Origin: Streptomyces nigra
Lineage (GTDB): Bacteria; Actinomycetota; Actinomycetes; Streptomycetales; Streptomycetaceae
DNA length: 64,000 nt
Direction: 5' to 3'
Assembly (NCBI RefSeq): GCF_003074055.1
Contig: NZ_CP029043.1
Location: 3,774,501-3,838,500, forward strand
Numbering within the stretch: position 1 is the first letter of the stretch; each line of letters starts with the position of its first letter. The notes below the pieces were generated by a model. That model was not told where the DNA came from and searched no databases. It saw only the letters and a list, made by a program, of their open reading frames with translations. The translations under genes were made by a program, and so were the position numbers. Below, piece by piece: positions 8,781-17,113 of the stretch.

Positions 8781-11024
8781 ATGAACGCGCCGTACGACGG
8801 TGACCGCGGCCAGGCCGCGGGCAGCTCGGGGCACCCCGAGGGCCCGCCGCCCGAGCATGGCCAGGTACCGCCGCAGCACCCCGCGGACATGTACCTCCAG
8901 GACGCCTACGACCAGGACCCCTACCGGGGGCAGGACATCACCGCCCAGGACCCGGTCGCCGAGGCACTGTACGACCGTGCCGCGCACCCGCCGCCCCCGC
9001 CGGGCACGTACCAGCCGCAGCAGCCGCTCTACTCCCAGCCGCCGCAGTCGCCGTACGCCCCCGACCCGAACGTGTGGGCGCAGACACCGGCACCGGAGCC
9101 GGAGGGCCCGACCCAGTACCTGCCGTACGGGGACGACCCCCGCACGACCCAGTACGTCGGTGTCGACGACCTCGTCTCGCACTCGGCGGAGGAGCGTCCC
9201 GAGCACGACGCCTTCGCGCACCTCTTCCGGGACCAGCAGCAGGGCGGCGGCCCGCAGCAGTACCAGCCGACGACGGTCCCCGGCCCGTCCCCCGCGCCCG
9301 CTCCGGGTCCCCAGCAGACGGCCGCCCCGGCCGCCGCACCCGAGAGCGACGAGCCGGCGCCCGCTCCGGCCCCCGCGCCCGTCGCCAAGAAGGGCGGCCG
9401 CGTCGGCGGTCTGCTGAAGTCGAGCGCGGTCATGGCGGCCGGCACGATGGTGTCCCGCCTCACCGGGTTCATCCGGTCGATGCTGATCGTCTCGGCGCTC
9501 GGCCTCGGTCTGCTCGGCGACTCCTTCCAGGTCGCCTACCAGCTGCCGACGATGATCTACATCCTGACCGTCGGCGGTGGCCTCAACTCGGTCTTCGTTC
9601 CGCAGCTCGTCCGCGCCATGAAGGACGACGAGGACGGCGGCGAGGCGTACGCGAACCGTCTGCTGACCCTCGTCATGGTCGCGCTCGCCGCCCTCACGGC
9701 GTTGGCGATGCTCGGGGCGCCCGTGCTGGTGAGCGCGCTGTCGACCAATGTCGCCGACGACCCCGCCGCCAACGAGGTGGCCGTCACCTTCACGCGCTAC
9801 TTCCTGCCCTCGATCTTCTTCATGGGCGTCCACGTCGTGATGGGCCAGATCCTCAATGCCCGCGGCCGCTTCGGCGCCATGATGTGGACCCCGGTCCTGA
9901 ACAACGTCGTCATCATCGTGACGCTCGGCATGTTCCTGTGGGTGTACGGCACCGCCGAGCACTCCGGGATGTCCGTCACGAGCATCCCGCCGGAGGGCCA
10001 GCGGCTCCTCGGCATCGGCATCCTGCTCGGCCTGGTGGTCCAGTCCCTCGCCATGATCCCGTACCTGCGGGAGACGGGCTTCCGGATGCGGCTGCGCTTC
10101 GACTGGCGGGGCCACGGCCTCGGCAAGGCCGCCATGCTCGCCAAGTGGACGATCCTGTTCGTCCTGGCCAACCAGGCCGGCGCCCTCGTCGTCACCCAGT
10201 TGTCCACCGCGGCCGGTATCGCGTCCGGCGACGAAGGCACCGGCTTCGCCGCCTACGCCAACGCCCAGCTCATCTGGGGTCTGCCGCAGGCCATCATCAC
10301 CGTCTCCCTGATGGCCGCCCTGCTGCCCCGGATCTCCCGCTCGGCCGCCGAGGACGACGCCGGCGCGGTCCGCGACGACATCTCGCAGGGCCTGCGCACC
10401 ACCGCGGTGGCCATCGTGCCGCTCGCCTTCGGGTTCGTCGCGCTCGGCATCCCGATGTGCACCCTGATGTTCGGCTCGTCCGGCGCCGACCAGGCCACGA
10501 ACATGGGCTTCATGCTGATGGCCTTCGGCCTCGGCCTGATCCCCTACTCGGTGCAGTACGTCGTCCTGCGCGCCTTCTACGCGTACGAGGACACCCGCAC
10601 CCCCTTCTACAACACGGTCATCGTCGCCGCCTGCAACGCCGCCGCCTCGGGCCTCTGCTACCTCGTCCTGCCCGCCCGCTGGGCCGTGGTGGGCATGGCG
10701 GCCTCCTACGGCCTGGCGTACGGGATCGGCGTCGGGGTGGCCTGGCGGCGGCTGCGGCTGAAGCTGGGCGGCGATCTGGACGGCTCCCGCGTGACGCGGA
10801 CCTACGCGCGGCTCTGCATCGCGTCGGTCCCGGCGGCGCTGCTCAGCGGCGCGGCCTGCTACGGCATCAGCCGGTCCCTCGGCCAGGGTGTCGTCGGCTC
10901 GCTCACCGCCGTCCTGGCCGGTGGGGTGGTCCTGCTCGGAGTCTTCTTCGTGGCCGCCCGGCGGATGCGTATCGAGGAACTGAACTCGCTCGTCGGCATG
11001 GTCCGCGGGCGCCTGGGTCGCTGA
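8781..11024 (+). CDS. murJ: Lipid II flippase MurJ (MviN)
   Basis: A 747-residue protein. Residues 1-215 are a Pro/Gln/Tyr-rich cytoplasmic tail, and the rest is a 14-helix MATE-like transporter starting near VMAAGTMVSRLTGFIRSMLI. It flips undecaprenyl-linked lipid II across the membrane for peptidoglycan synthesis. The ATG follows GAGGTGGGG. In mycobacteria the orthologue has a C-terminal pseudokinase domain. Here that domain is a separate gene starting 136 bases downstream, so the pair probably forms a complex encoded by one operon with sigM. Confidence 0.95.
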   Translation: MNAPYDGDRGQAAGSSGHPEGPPPEHGQVPPQHPADMYLQDAYDQDPYRGQDITAQDPVAEALYDRAAHPPPPPGTYQPQQPLYSQPPQSPYAPDPNVWAQTPAPEPEGPTQYLPYGDDPRTTQYVGVDDLVSHSAEERPEHDAFAHLFRDQQQGGGPQQYQPTTVPGPSPAPAPGPQQTAAPAAAPESDEPAPAPAPAPVAKKGGRVGGLLKSSAVMAAGTMVSRLTGFIRSMLIVSALGLGLLGDSFQVAYQLPTMIYILTVGGGLNSVFVPQLVRAMKDDEDGGEAYANRLLTLVMVALAALTALAMLGAPVLVSALSTNVADDPAANEVAVTFTRYFLPSIFFMGVHVVMGQILNARGRFGAMMWTPVLNNVVIIVTLGMFLWVYGTAEHSGMSVTSIPPEGQRLLGIGILLGLVVQSLAMIPYLRETGFRMRLRFDWRGHGLGKAAMLAKWTILFVLANQAGALVVTQLSTAAGIASGDEGTGFAAYANAQLIWGLPQAIITVSLMAALLPRISRSAAEDDAGAVRDDISQGLRTTAVAIVPLAFGFVALGIPMCTLMFGSSGADQATNMGFMLMAFGLGLIPYSVQYVVLRAFYAYEDTRTPFYNTVIVAACNAAASGLCYLVLPARWAVVGMAASYGLAYGIGVGVAWRRLRLKLGGDLDGSRVTRTYARLCIASVPAALLSGAACYGISRSLGQGVVGSLTAVLAGGVVLLGVFFVAARRMRIEELNSLVGMVRGRLGR

Positions 11025-11160
11025 GGTGGGGGTAGGCGCACAACCATCGTCCGTCATCGTGTGTCGTGCATAGCGGCGGACTGTGGGCACAATTGGTTCG
11101 GCGTCGGACGGCGCGCACGAGGTGTGGCGGCGCGCATTGAATGGGGAGGCTGGAACGACG

Positions 11161-12885
11161 GTGGCGGAACGGAGCACGGCTGCCGTCGACGTGGCAGACA
11201 ACAGCGGTGACGAGCCGCTGACCGCTCAGGCGGACGAGTCGTCCACGGCCGACGGGGTGGCCACGAATCGGGAGCGGGGCACGGACATCGACGAGGCACA
11301 GGGGAGTGGCGGGACCGAGGGTCCCGGGAAGGCCTCGGCGCCCGAGCTGCACAGCGGACACAAGCTCGCCAGCCGCTACCGCCTGGAGGAGTGCGTCACC
11401 CGTCTGGACGGTTTCAGCAGCTGGCGTGCCGGCGACGAGAAACTGCGCCGCGCCGTCGGCGTCCACATCCTGCCCGCGGATCACGCGCGCGCCCGGGCCG
11501 TGCTGGCCGCGGCCCGCTCCTCCGCGCTGCTCGGCGATCCCCGCTTCGTCCAGGTCCTCGACGCCGTCGAGGAGGACGACGTCGTCTACGTCGTGCACGA
11601 ATGGCTGCCCGACGCCACGGAGCTGACAGCCCTCCTCGCCGCGGGCCCGCTGGAGGTGTACGACGCCTACCAGATGGTCACGCAGGTGGCCGCCGCCATG
11701 GCGGCCGCACACCGTGAGGGCCTGGCCCATCTGCGCCTCAACCCGAACGCCGTACTGCGCACCTCGACCGGGCAGTGGCGCATCCGCGGTCTCGCGGTCA
11801 ACGCCGCGCTGCGCGGCATCAGCTCCGACACCCCGCAGCGCGCCGACACCGAGGCCATCGGCGCCCTGCTGTACGCCTGCCTCACCCAGCGCTGGCCCTA
11901 CGAGAGCGACGCCTACGGCCTGTCCGGGCTCCCCAAGGACGTCGGACTGATCGCCCCGGACCAGGTGCGGGCCGGCGTGCACCGCGGGCTGTCCGAACTC
12001 GCCATGCGCGCGCTCGCCAACGACGGCGCCACCGCCTCCCGCCACGAGGCCGCCTGCACCACTCCGGAGGAGCTGGTGAAGGCCATCGGCGAGATGCCCC
12101 GCATCCGCCCGCCGGAGCCCGCGTTCACGGCCCCGCCGGACTACCAGCGCACCACGTACCAGCAGGGCACGTACGGCCGTCCGGCGCCGCGTCCCGGCGT
12201 CACCCAGCCGGTGCCCACCCCGCCGCCCCCGCTGCAGAGCCGCACCGGCAAGGCCCTCAAGTGGGGCGTCTCGGCCCTCCTGATCGCCGCCCTGGGGCTC
12301 GGCAGCTGGCAGCTCGCCGACGCCCTCATGGACCGGGGCAAGCAGTCCGACGACCCCAACCGGACGCAGACGACGGACGAAGGCGACAAGAACAGCGGCA
12401 AGAACAAGCCGTCCAAGCCGCTCGCGATCGCCGGCGCCCAGGAGTACGTGGCTGAGGGCGACGCGCAGCACCCCAACGACGTGGGTCTGACGCACGACGA
12501 CGACGCGTCGACGGGATGGCGGACCAACAGCTACAAGGACGGTCCGAAGATAGTGATCAAGCCCGGCGTCGGCATCGTCTACGACCTCGGCTCCGAGAAG
12601 GAGGTGTCGGCCGCGACACTGTCCCTCCGGTACGGCGGCGATCACACCACCGTGAAGCTGTACGCCACCGACACGCTCGACTCGTCCACCCCGCTGAGCT
12701 CGATGAAGGAACTGGGCCAGGCGACGACGAGCGGCATCTCCGCGAAGGTGACCGTCGAGAAGCCGGTCCAGAGCCGCTATGTGCTGGTGTGGCTGACCGC
12801 GATGCCGTACTCCGGCGCCGACTCCGCCAACTACAGTCAGCCTGGATACAAGCAGGCCATCACCGAAGTGAAGTTCACCGGCTGA
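11161..12885 (+). CDS. Transmembrane pseudokinase, probable MurJ partner
   Basis: A 574-residue protein with an acidic N-terminus (1-65), a kinase-like fold (about 68-320), a Pro-rich linker, one transmembrane helix (about 366-387, WGVSALLIAALGLGSWQLA) and an extracytoplasmic discoidin-like beta domain (about 430-574). Catalysis looks lost: the VAIK lysine is replaced (AVGVHIL), the HRD loop reads HLRLNPNAV and no DFG is present (IRGLAV). In mycobacteria the equivalent domain is fused to MurJ and, when phosphorylated, binds FhaA. The GTG at 11161 has GGGGAGG upstream. sigM follows after 25 bases. Confidence 0.85.
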   Translation: MAERSTAAVDVADNSGDEPLTAQADESSTADGVATNRERGTDIDEAQGSGGTEGPGKASAPELHSGHKLASRYRLEECVTRLDGFSSWRAGDEKLRRAVGVHILPADHARARAVLAAARSSALLGDPRFVQVLDAVEEDDVVYVVHEWLPDATELTALLAAGPLEVYDAYQMVTQVAAAMAAAHREGLAHLRLNPNAVLRTSTGQWRIRGLAVNAALRGISSDTPQRADTEAIGALLYACLTQRWPYESDAYGLSGLPKDVGLIAPDQVRAGVHRGLSELAMRALANDGATASRHEAACTTPEELVKAIGEMPRIRPPEPAFTAPPDYQRTTYQQGTYGRPAPRPGVTQPVPTPPPPLQSRTGKALKWGVSALLIAALGLGSWQLADALMDRGKQSDDPNRTQTTDEGDKNSGKNKPSKPLAIAGAQEYVAEGDAQHPNDVGLTHDDDASTGWRTNSYKDGPKIVIKPGVGIVYDLGSEKEVSAATLSLRYGGDHTTVKLYATDTLDSSTPLSSMKELGQATTSGISAKVTVEKPVQSRYVLVWLTAMPYSGADSANYSQPGYKQAITEVKFTG

Positions 12886-12910
12886 CTGCGTCCCAGGGGA
12901 GGGGGTCCGT

Positions 12911-13648
12911 GTGACAGATCGCACCGCTCACGGCGACGCGAGCGATCAGGACCTCCTCGCCCTGCACGTGGCCGGGGACCCCGACGCCTTCGGTGAGATC
13001 GTGCGGCGCCACCGCGACCGTCTCTGGGCAGTGGCCCTGCGCACGCTGGGGGACCGCGAGGAGGCCGCCGACGCCGTCCAGGACGCCCTCGTCTCCGCCT
13101 ACCGGGCCGCCCACACCTTCCGGGGCCAGTCGGCCGTCACGACCTGGCTGCACCGGATCACGGTGAACGCCTGCCTGGACCGCGCCCGCAAGGCCGCCTC
13201 GCGCAAGACCTCGCCGGTCGACGACACCGAGCGCCTCGAGCAACTCCTGGATCCGCACGAGTCGGCCTCTGCTCCCGCCGAGCGCAACGATCTGCACCGC
13301 CAACTACTGGAAGCACTCGGCACCCTGCCCCCCGACCAGCGGGCGGCTCTCGTCCTCGTGGACATGCAGGGCTACCCCGTCGCGGAGGCGGCCCGGGTCC
13401 TGGACGTCCCCACCGGAACGGTGAAGAGCCGCTGTGCGCGGGGCAGAGCCCGTCTGCTGCCTCTGCTCGCCCATCTGCGGCCCGAGCGCGGAGCCGGCGG
13501 AAAGGATCCGGGCGAGAGGCGGAACCGGACGCAGGGGACATCCGTCCCACCGGCAGTGGGTCCACGTGCCACGGGTCAGGACACGGAGCCACGCGACAAC
13601 GGTCCGAGTGATTCAGCCGCAGTGAAGGGCGGAGGTGGGCGAGCGTGA
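12911..13648 (+). CDS. sigM: ECF RNA polymerase sigma factor SigM
   Basis: A 245-residue sigma factor. Region 2 is at about 17-85 (DPDAFGEIVRRHRDRLWAVA, then DAVQDALVSAYRAAHTFRG) and region 4 at about 135-185 (LPPDQRAALVLVDMQGYPVA, then GTVKSRCARGRARLLPLL), followed by a polar tail of about 55 residues. It directs core polymerase to a stress regulon. The stop overlaps the start of the anti-sigma gene in GTGA (13645-13648), so the two are translationally coupled. Position beside murJ and trxBA matches the mycobacterial sigM locus. Confidence 0.93.
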   Translation: MTDRTAHGDASDQDLLALHVAGDPDAFGEIVRRHRDRLWAVALRTLGDREEAADAVQDALVSAYRAAHTFRGQSAVTTWLHRITVNACLDRARKAASRKTSPVDDTERLEQLLDPHESASAPAERNDLHRQLLEALGTLPPDQRAALVLVDMQGYPVAEAARVLDVPTGTVKSRCARGRARLLPLLAHLRPERGAGGKDPGERRNRTQGTSVPPAVGPRATGQDTEPRDNGPSDSAAVKGGGGRA

Positions 13649-14559
13649 CATCCATGGCGGGCAAGGCCGGGCACCCGGACGTCACCGAGATCGCCGACCT
13701 CACCGAGGGCCTGCTCTCTCCGTCCCGGGCCGCCGACATAGAGCGGCACCTGGAGGACTGCGAGCTCTGCACGGACGTCCGTGAGTCGCTGGAGGAGATC
13801 CAGGGACTGCTCGGCTCGGTGCCGGCCCCGTCACGGATGCCCGACGATGTGGCCGAACGCATCGACGCCGCCCTGACCGCCGAGTCCCTCGCTCGCTCGG
13901 CCGCGACGGAGAATCCGGCGGAGCCGACGCCGAGCGAGAAGACCGGCGCGGACATCGCCGACTCTCATGTTTCACGTGAAACATCGCCCACCGTGGACCG
14001 TCCGGCGGGCCATCCGCGCTCGTCGACCACCGGCCCCGGCCGCAAGGGCCGGAAGAGGGCAGGGAGCCGCAAGGCGGCCCTGGGCGCCGCCTTCACGGCC
14101 GTGGGACTGGGACTCGGCTCCGTGCTGCTGGTCTTCGCGGTGAACGGCGGCGGTTCCAGCCCCACCGCGGGAGGGGACCACACGGCGTCCGACACCTTCT
14201 CCGCGGACAAGCTGGAGAGCAAGGTCGCGGACCTCCTCGACAAGACAGCGCAGTCCGCACCGACCTCCCGTAATCCCAACCGAAGCATGGGTGTGGAAGG
14301 CGGCGCGGACACCAAGAGGCCGCGGGTCCTGCGGGAGATCAACGTGCCGGAGTGCGTCCAGAAGGGCATCGGCCGCGACGACAGCGCACTCGCCGCTGAG
14401 GAAGGCGTCTACAAGGGCAAGGACGCGTTGCTCGTCGTCCTCCCGGACGCCTCCGATGTCACTCGGGTCACCGCCTATCTGATGGACGCGACCTGTGTGA
14501 AGCACCCGACGACGAGCAAGGCCCAGGTTCTTCTGACCGAGTCCTACGCGCGTTCCTGA
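13645..14559 (+). CDS. Zinc-finger anti-sigma factor for SigM
   Basis: A 304-residue membrane protein. The N-terminal cytoplasmic domain has the zinc-anti-sigma pattern H-x3-C-x2-C (HLEDCELC, about residues 33-40). A linker follows, then one transmembrane helix (about 148-168, GAAFTAVGLGLGSVLLVFAV) and an extracytoplasmic domain. It should hold SigM inactive at the membrane. A perfect parS is translated in frame as VSRET at residues 109-113, inside the variable linker. The counterpart in M. tuberculosis is RsmA. Confidence 0.85.
   Translation: MTSMAGKAGHPDVTEIADLTEGLLSPSRAADIERHLEDCELCTDVRESLEEIQGLLGSVPAPSRMPDDVAERIDAALTAESLARSAATENPAEPTPSEKTGADIADSHVSRETSPTVDRPAGHPRSSTTGPGRKGRKRAGSRKAALGAAFTAVGLGLGSVLLVFAVNGGGSSPTAGGDHTASDTFSADKLESKVADLLDKTAQSAPTSRNPNRSMGVEGGADTKRPRVLREINVPECVQKGIGRDDSALAAEEGVYKGKDALLVVLPDASDVTRVTAYLMDATCVKHPTTSKAQVLLTESYARS
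13969..13982. other. parS site (perfect), inside the anti-sigma gene
   Basis: GTTTCACGTGAAAC within the coding region, translated Val-Ser-Arg-Glu-Thr in a disordered linker. Confidence 0.93.
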
Positions 14560-14630
14560 ACGCCCCGCGATTGGTCGACCTCAGGCGTGGCAACCCGTGA
14601 AGGGGGCATCACCGTGTGCCCTGACACAGC

Positions 14631-14657
14631 GGGAATGCGCGCCCCTTAGGATCCGTT
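14631..14657 (+). promoter_or_regulatory. SigR-type promoter of trxBA
   Basis: GGGAAT (14631-14636), an 18-base spacer and GTT (14655-14657) fit the SigR consensus GGGAAT-N18-GTT. It lies 72 bases before the trxB start. In S. coelicolor the thioredoxin operon is induced by disulfide stress through SigR, and the same control is inferred here. Confidence 0.8.
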
Positions 14658-14728
14658 GGGTGGGGTGAGAGCTTCCAAGGGAGTTCTCACCGGTCCGACG
14701 ACGTATTCCAGAGACGAGGAATCAAGCC

Positions 14729-15697
14729 GTGAGCGACGTCCGAAACGTGATCATCATCGGCTCCGGGCCCGCCGGCTACACGGCGGCGCTCTACACCGCG
14801 CGCGCGTCGCTGAAGCCGCTGGTGTTCGAGGGCGCCGTCACTGCCGGTGGTGCGCTCATGAACACCACCGAGGTGGAGAACTTCCCGGGTTTCCAGGACG
14901 GCATCATGGGCCCCGAGCTCATGGACAACATGCGCTCCCAGGCCGAGCGCTTCGGCGCCGAGCTGGTTCCGGACGACATCGTCAACGTCGATCTGACCGG
15001 TGAGATCAAGACCGTCACCGACACCGCCGGCACCGTCCACCGGGCGAAGGCCGTCATCGTCGCTACCGGTTCACAGCACCGCAAGCTCGGCCTGCCGAAC
15101 GAGGACGCCCTCTCCGGCCGTGGCGTGTCCTGGTGTGCCACCTGTGACGGGTTCTTCTTCAAGGACCAGGACATCGCCGTCATCGGCGGTGGCGACACCG
15201 CGATGGAAGAGGCCACCTTCCTCTCCCGCTTCGCCAAGTCCGTGACGATCGTGCACCGCCGCGACACCCTGCGCGCCTCCAAGGCAATGCAGGACCGCGC
15301 CTTCGCCGACCCGAAGATCAAGTTCGTCTGGGACAGCGAAGTGGCCGAGGTCCAGGGTAAGCAGAAGCTCTCCGGCCTCAAGCTGCGCAACGTCAAGACC
15401 GGCGAGCTCTCGGACCTGGCGGTCACCGGCCTCTTCATCGCGATCGGCCACGACCCGCGCACCGAGCTGTTCAAGGGCCAGCTGGAGCTGGACGAGGAGG
15501 GCTACCTCAAGGTCGACGCCCCCTCCACCCGCACCAACGTGTCCGGCGTCTTCGCCGCCGGTGACGTCGTGGACCACACCTACCGCCAGGCCATCACCGC
15601 GGCCGGCACCGGTTGTTCCGCCGCCCTGGACGCCGAGCGCTTCCTCGCCGCCCTGGCGGACGAGGAGCAGGCCGAGCCCGAGAAGACCGCAGTCTGA
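14729..15697 (+). CDS. trxB: Thioredoxin reductase
   Basis: A 322-residue flavoprotein that passes electrons from NADPH through FAD and a redox disulfide to thioredoxin. The FAD site is [16 protein letters not shown] (about 11-26), the active-site disulfide is CATCDG (about 135-140), the NADPH site is [10 protein letters not shown] and the C-terminal FAD motif is GVFAAGDV. Length is normal for the bacterial low-Mr enzyme. A SigR-type promoter precedes it, and trxA follows after 40 bases with its own AAGGAG site. The GTG start is followed at once by the nucleotide-binding domain. Confidence 0.97.
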   Translation: MSDVRNVIIIGSGPAGYTAALYTARASLKPLVFEGAVTAGGALMNTTEVENFPGFQDGIMGPELMDNMRSQAERFGAELVPDDIVNVDLTGEIKTVTDTAGTVHRAKAVIVATGSQHRKLGLPNEDALSGRGVSWCATCDGFFFKDQDIAVIGGGDTAMEEATFLSRFAKSVTIVHRRDTLRASKAMQDRAFADPKIKFVWDSEVAEVQGKQKLSGLKLRNVKTGELSDLAVTGLFIAIGHDPRTELFKGQLELDEEGYLKVDAPSTRTNVSGVFAAGDVVDHTYRQAITAAGTGCSAALDAERFLAALADEEQAEPEKTAV

Positions 15698-15737
15698 ACC
15701 CCACCCGCCCCACGCACCACTAGTTAAGGAGCCCGCA

Positions 15738-16070
15738 GTGGCCGGCACCCTGAAGACCGTGACCGACGAATCCTTCGAGCAGGACGTCCTCAAGAGCGAC
15801 AAGCCCGTCCTGGTGGACTTCTGGGCCGCCTGGTGCGGTCCGTGCCGCCAGATCGCACCGTCCCTCGAGGCGATCGCCGCCGAGTACGGCGACAAGATCG
15901 AGATCGTCAAGCTGAACATTGACGAGAACCCGGGTACGGCCGCCAAGTACGGCGTCATGTCCATCCCGACGCTGAACGTCTACCAGAACGGCGAGGTCGC
16001 CAAGACCATCGTCGGCGCGAAGCCGAAGGCCGCGATCGTCCGCGACCTCGAGGACTTCATCGCTGAGTGA
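15738..16070 (+). CDS. trxA: Thioredoxin
   Basis: A 110-residue cytoplasmic disulfide reductase with the classical active site WAAWCGPCRQ (about 29-38) and the cis-proline segment SIPTLNVY. The GTG start at 15738 has AAGGAG 7 bases upstream; longer upstream frames overlap trxB. It forms an operon with trxB. A parS and a strong hairpin terminator follow immediately. Confidence 0.97.
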   Translation: MAGTLKTVTDESFEQDVLKSDKPVLVDFWAAWCGPCRQIAPSLEAIAAEYGDKIEIVKLNIDENPGTAAKYGVMSIPTLNVYQNGEVAKTIVGAKPKAAIVRDLEDFIAE

Positions 16071-16071
16071 T

Positions 16072-16085
16072 GTTTCACGTGAAAC
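16072..16085. other. parS site (perfect)
   Basis: GTTTCACGTGAAAC begins two bases after the trxA stop and runs directly into the trxA terminator hairpin. Confidence 0.93.
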
Positions 16086-16122
16086 ACGAATGGGCCAGCC
16101 CTTCGGGGTTGGCCCATTTTCG
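16086..16122 (+). terminator. trxBA terminator
   Basis: AATGGGCCAGCCC and GGGGTTGGCCCATT pair around a TTC loop and are followed by TTTTCG. It can serve both trxA and the convergent GNAT gene. Confidence 0.85.
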
Positions 16123-16162
16123 TGTGCCGGCTTGCCATAAGGAGTCTCAGGCGCCGTAGAGC

Positions 16163-16780
16163 TTAGAGAGGCCGCAGTGCCGGTTCCTTCTGCACGGCAC
16201 CCAGCAGCCTGTCGAGCGCCATCTCGACGTCTTCCTTCCAGGAGAGCGTCGTCCTCAGCTCCAGCCGCAGACGGGGTGTCGTGGGGTGCGGGCGGACGGT
16301 CTTGAAGCCCACCGCCAGGAGATGATCCGCGGGCAGCACACACGCGGGCTCTTTCCACCGCGCGTCCCCGAACGCCTCGATCGCCTTGAAGCCCCGCCGG
16401 AGCAGATCCTTGGCGACCGTCTGGACCATCATCCTGCCCAGACCTTGCCCCTGGTAGCCGGGCACGATGAACGCGGTCATCAACTGCACGGCGTCCGGCG
16501 ACACGGGACTTGTGGGGAACGCGCTCGAGCGGGGGACATACGCCGGCGGCGCGTACAGCACAAAGCCCACCGGCACCTCGTCCACATAGACGACACGGCC
16601 GCAGGAGCCCCAGTCCAGCAGGACGGCGGAGATCCAGGCTTCCTTCTCCAGAGCGGCAGTGCCCGCCTTTACCGCTGCCTCACCGCTGACCGGGTCAAGC
16701 TCCCAGAAGACACACGAGCGGCAGCGCTTGGGAAGGTCCGGAAGGTTGTCCAGCGTGAGCGGTACGAGCCGACGCCCCAT
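16163..16780 (-). CDS. GNAT family N-acetyltransferase
   Basis: A 205-residue protein. The central GNAT fold has the acetyl-CoA loop IVPGYQGQGLGRMMV (about 111-125), a Q/RxxGxG/A signature. The N-terminus carries CRSC. The substrate is unknown. It occupies the place between trxA and parB where mycobacteria have cwlM. The start at 16780 follows GAGGAA. An 85-codon frame overlaps its start on the same strand. Confidence 0.85.
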   Translation of the reverse strand: MGRRLVPLTLDNLPDLPKRCRSCVFWELDPVSGEAAVKAGTAALEKEAWISAVLLDWGSCGRVVYVDEVPVGFVLYAPPAYVPRSSAFPTSPVSPDAVQLMTAFIVPGYQGQGLGRMMVQTVAKDLLRRGFKAIEAFGDARWKEPACVLPADHLLAVGFKTVRPHPTTPRLRLELRTTLSWKEDVEMALDRLLGAVQKEPALRPL

Positions 16781-16926
16781 GAAGGCTGTTCCTCGCTTCC
16801 TTCGCCCGCGGCATCACGGGCGGCTGTCAAGGCGCTCCGCTCCTTGAGCAGACTGCCGACGAATCCGCCGACCGCCCCCAGGCCCAGGGCCACGCTCATC
16901 AGTCCGGTGCGGCTCACCGTTCGCAT
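16669..16926 (-). CDS. Possible small membrane protein overlapping the GNAT gene
   Basis: An 85-residue frame starting MRTVSRTGLMSVALGLGAVG. Residues 9-28 form one likely transmembrane helix, followed by a charged segment. An excellent ribosome-binding site, AAGGGGAGG, precedes the ATG at 16926. The last 37 codons overlap the GNAT gene in another frame and look less protein-like there. It may be a short real gene whose product matters only in the first 50 residues, or a leader that couples translation of the GNAT gene. I do not recognise a family. Confidence 0.4.
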   Translation of the reverse strand: MRTVSRTGLMSVALGLGAVGGFVGSLLKERSALTAARDAAGEGSEEQPSWGVGSYRSRWTTFRTFPSAAARVSSGSLTRSAVRQR

Positions 16927-17113
16927 GGACCCCGCCTCCCCTTAGAGGTCTTGCCCAGTGGATGCGCCATACCCGATCGCATCGTATCCACGATGCGATT
17001 CCATCGATACCGCATCAAAGCAAAGTGCGGGCCGTGTTCCGGTACACACCGGACACGACCCGCACTCACGATCAGAGAACCGATCCGAGAGCCCTACCAG
17101 AGCAGCCCCGCCC

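Noticed and set aside
6366..11201. A 1611-codon open frame on the minus strand opposite DUF6049 and murJ
   Set aside because: It is His/Arg/Gly-rich with no domain, overlaps two clear genes and is the expected antisense shadow of high-GC codon bias.
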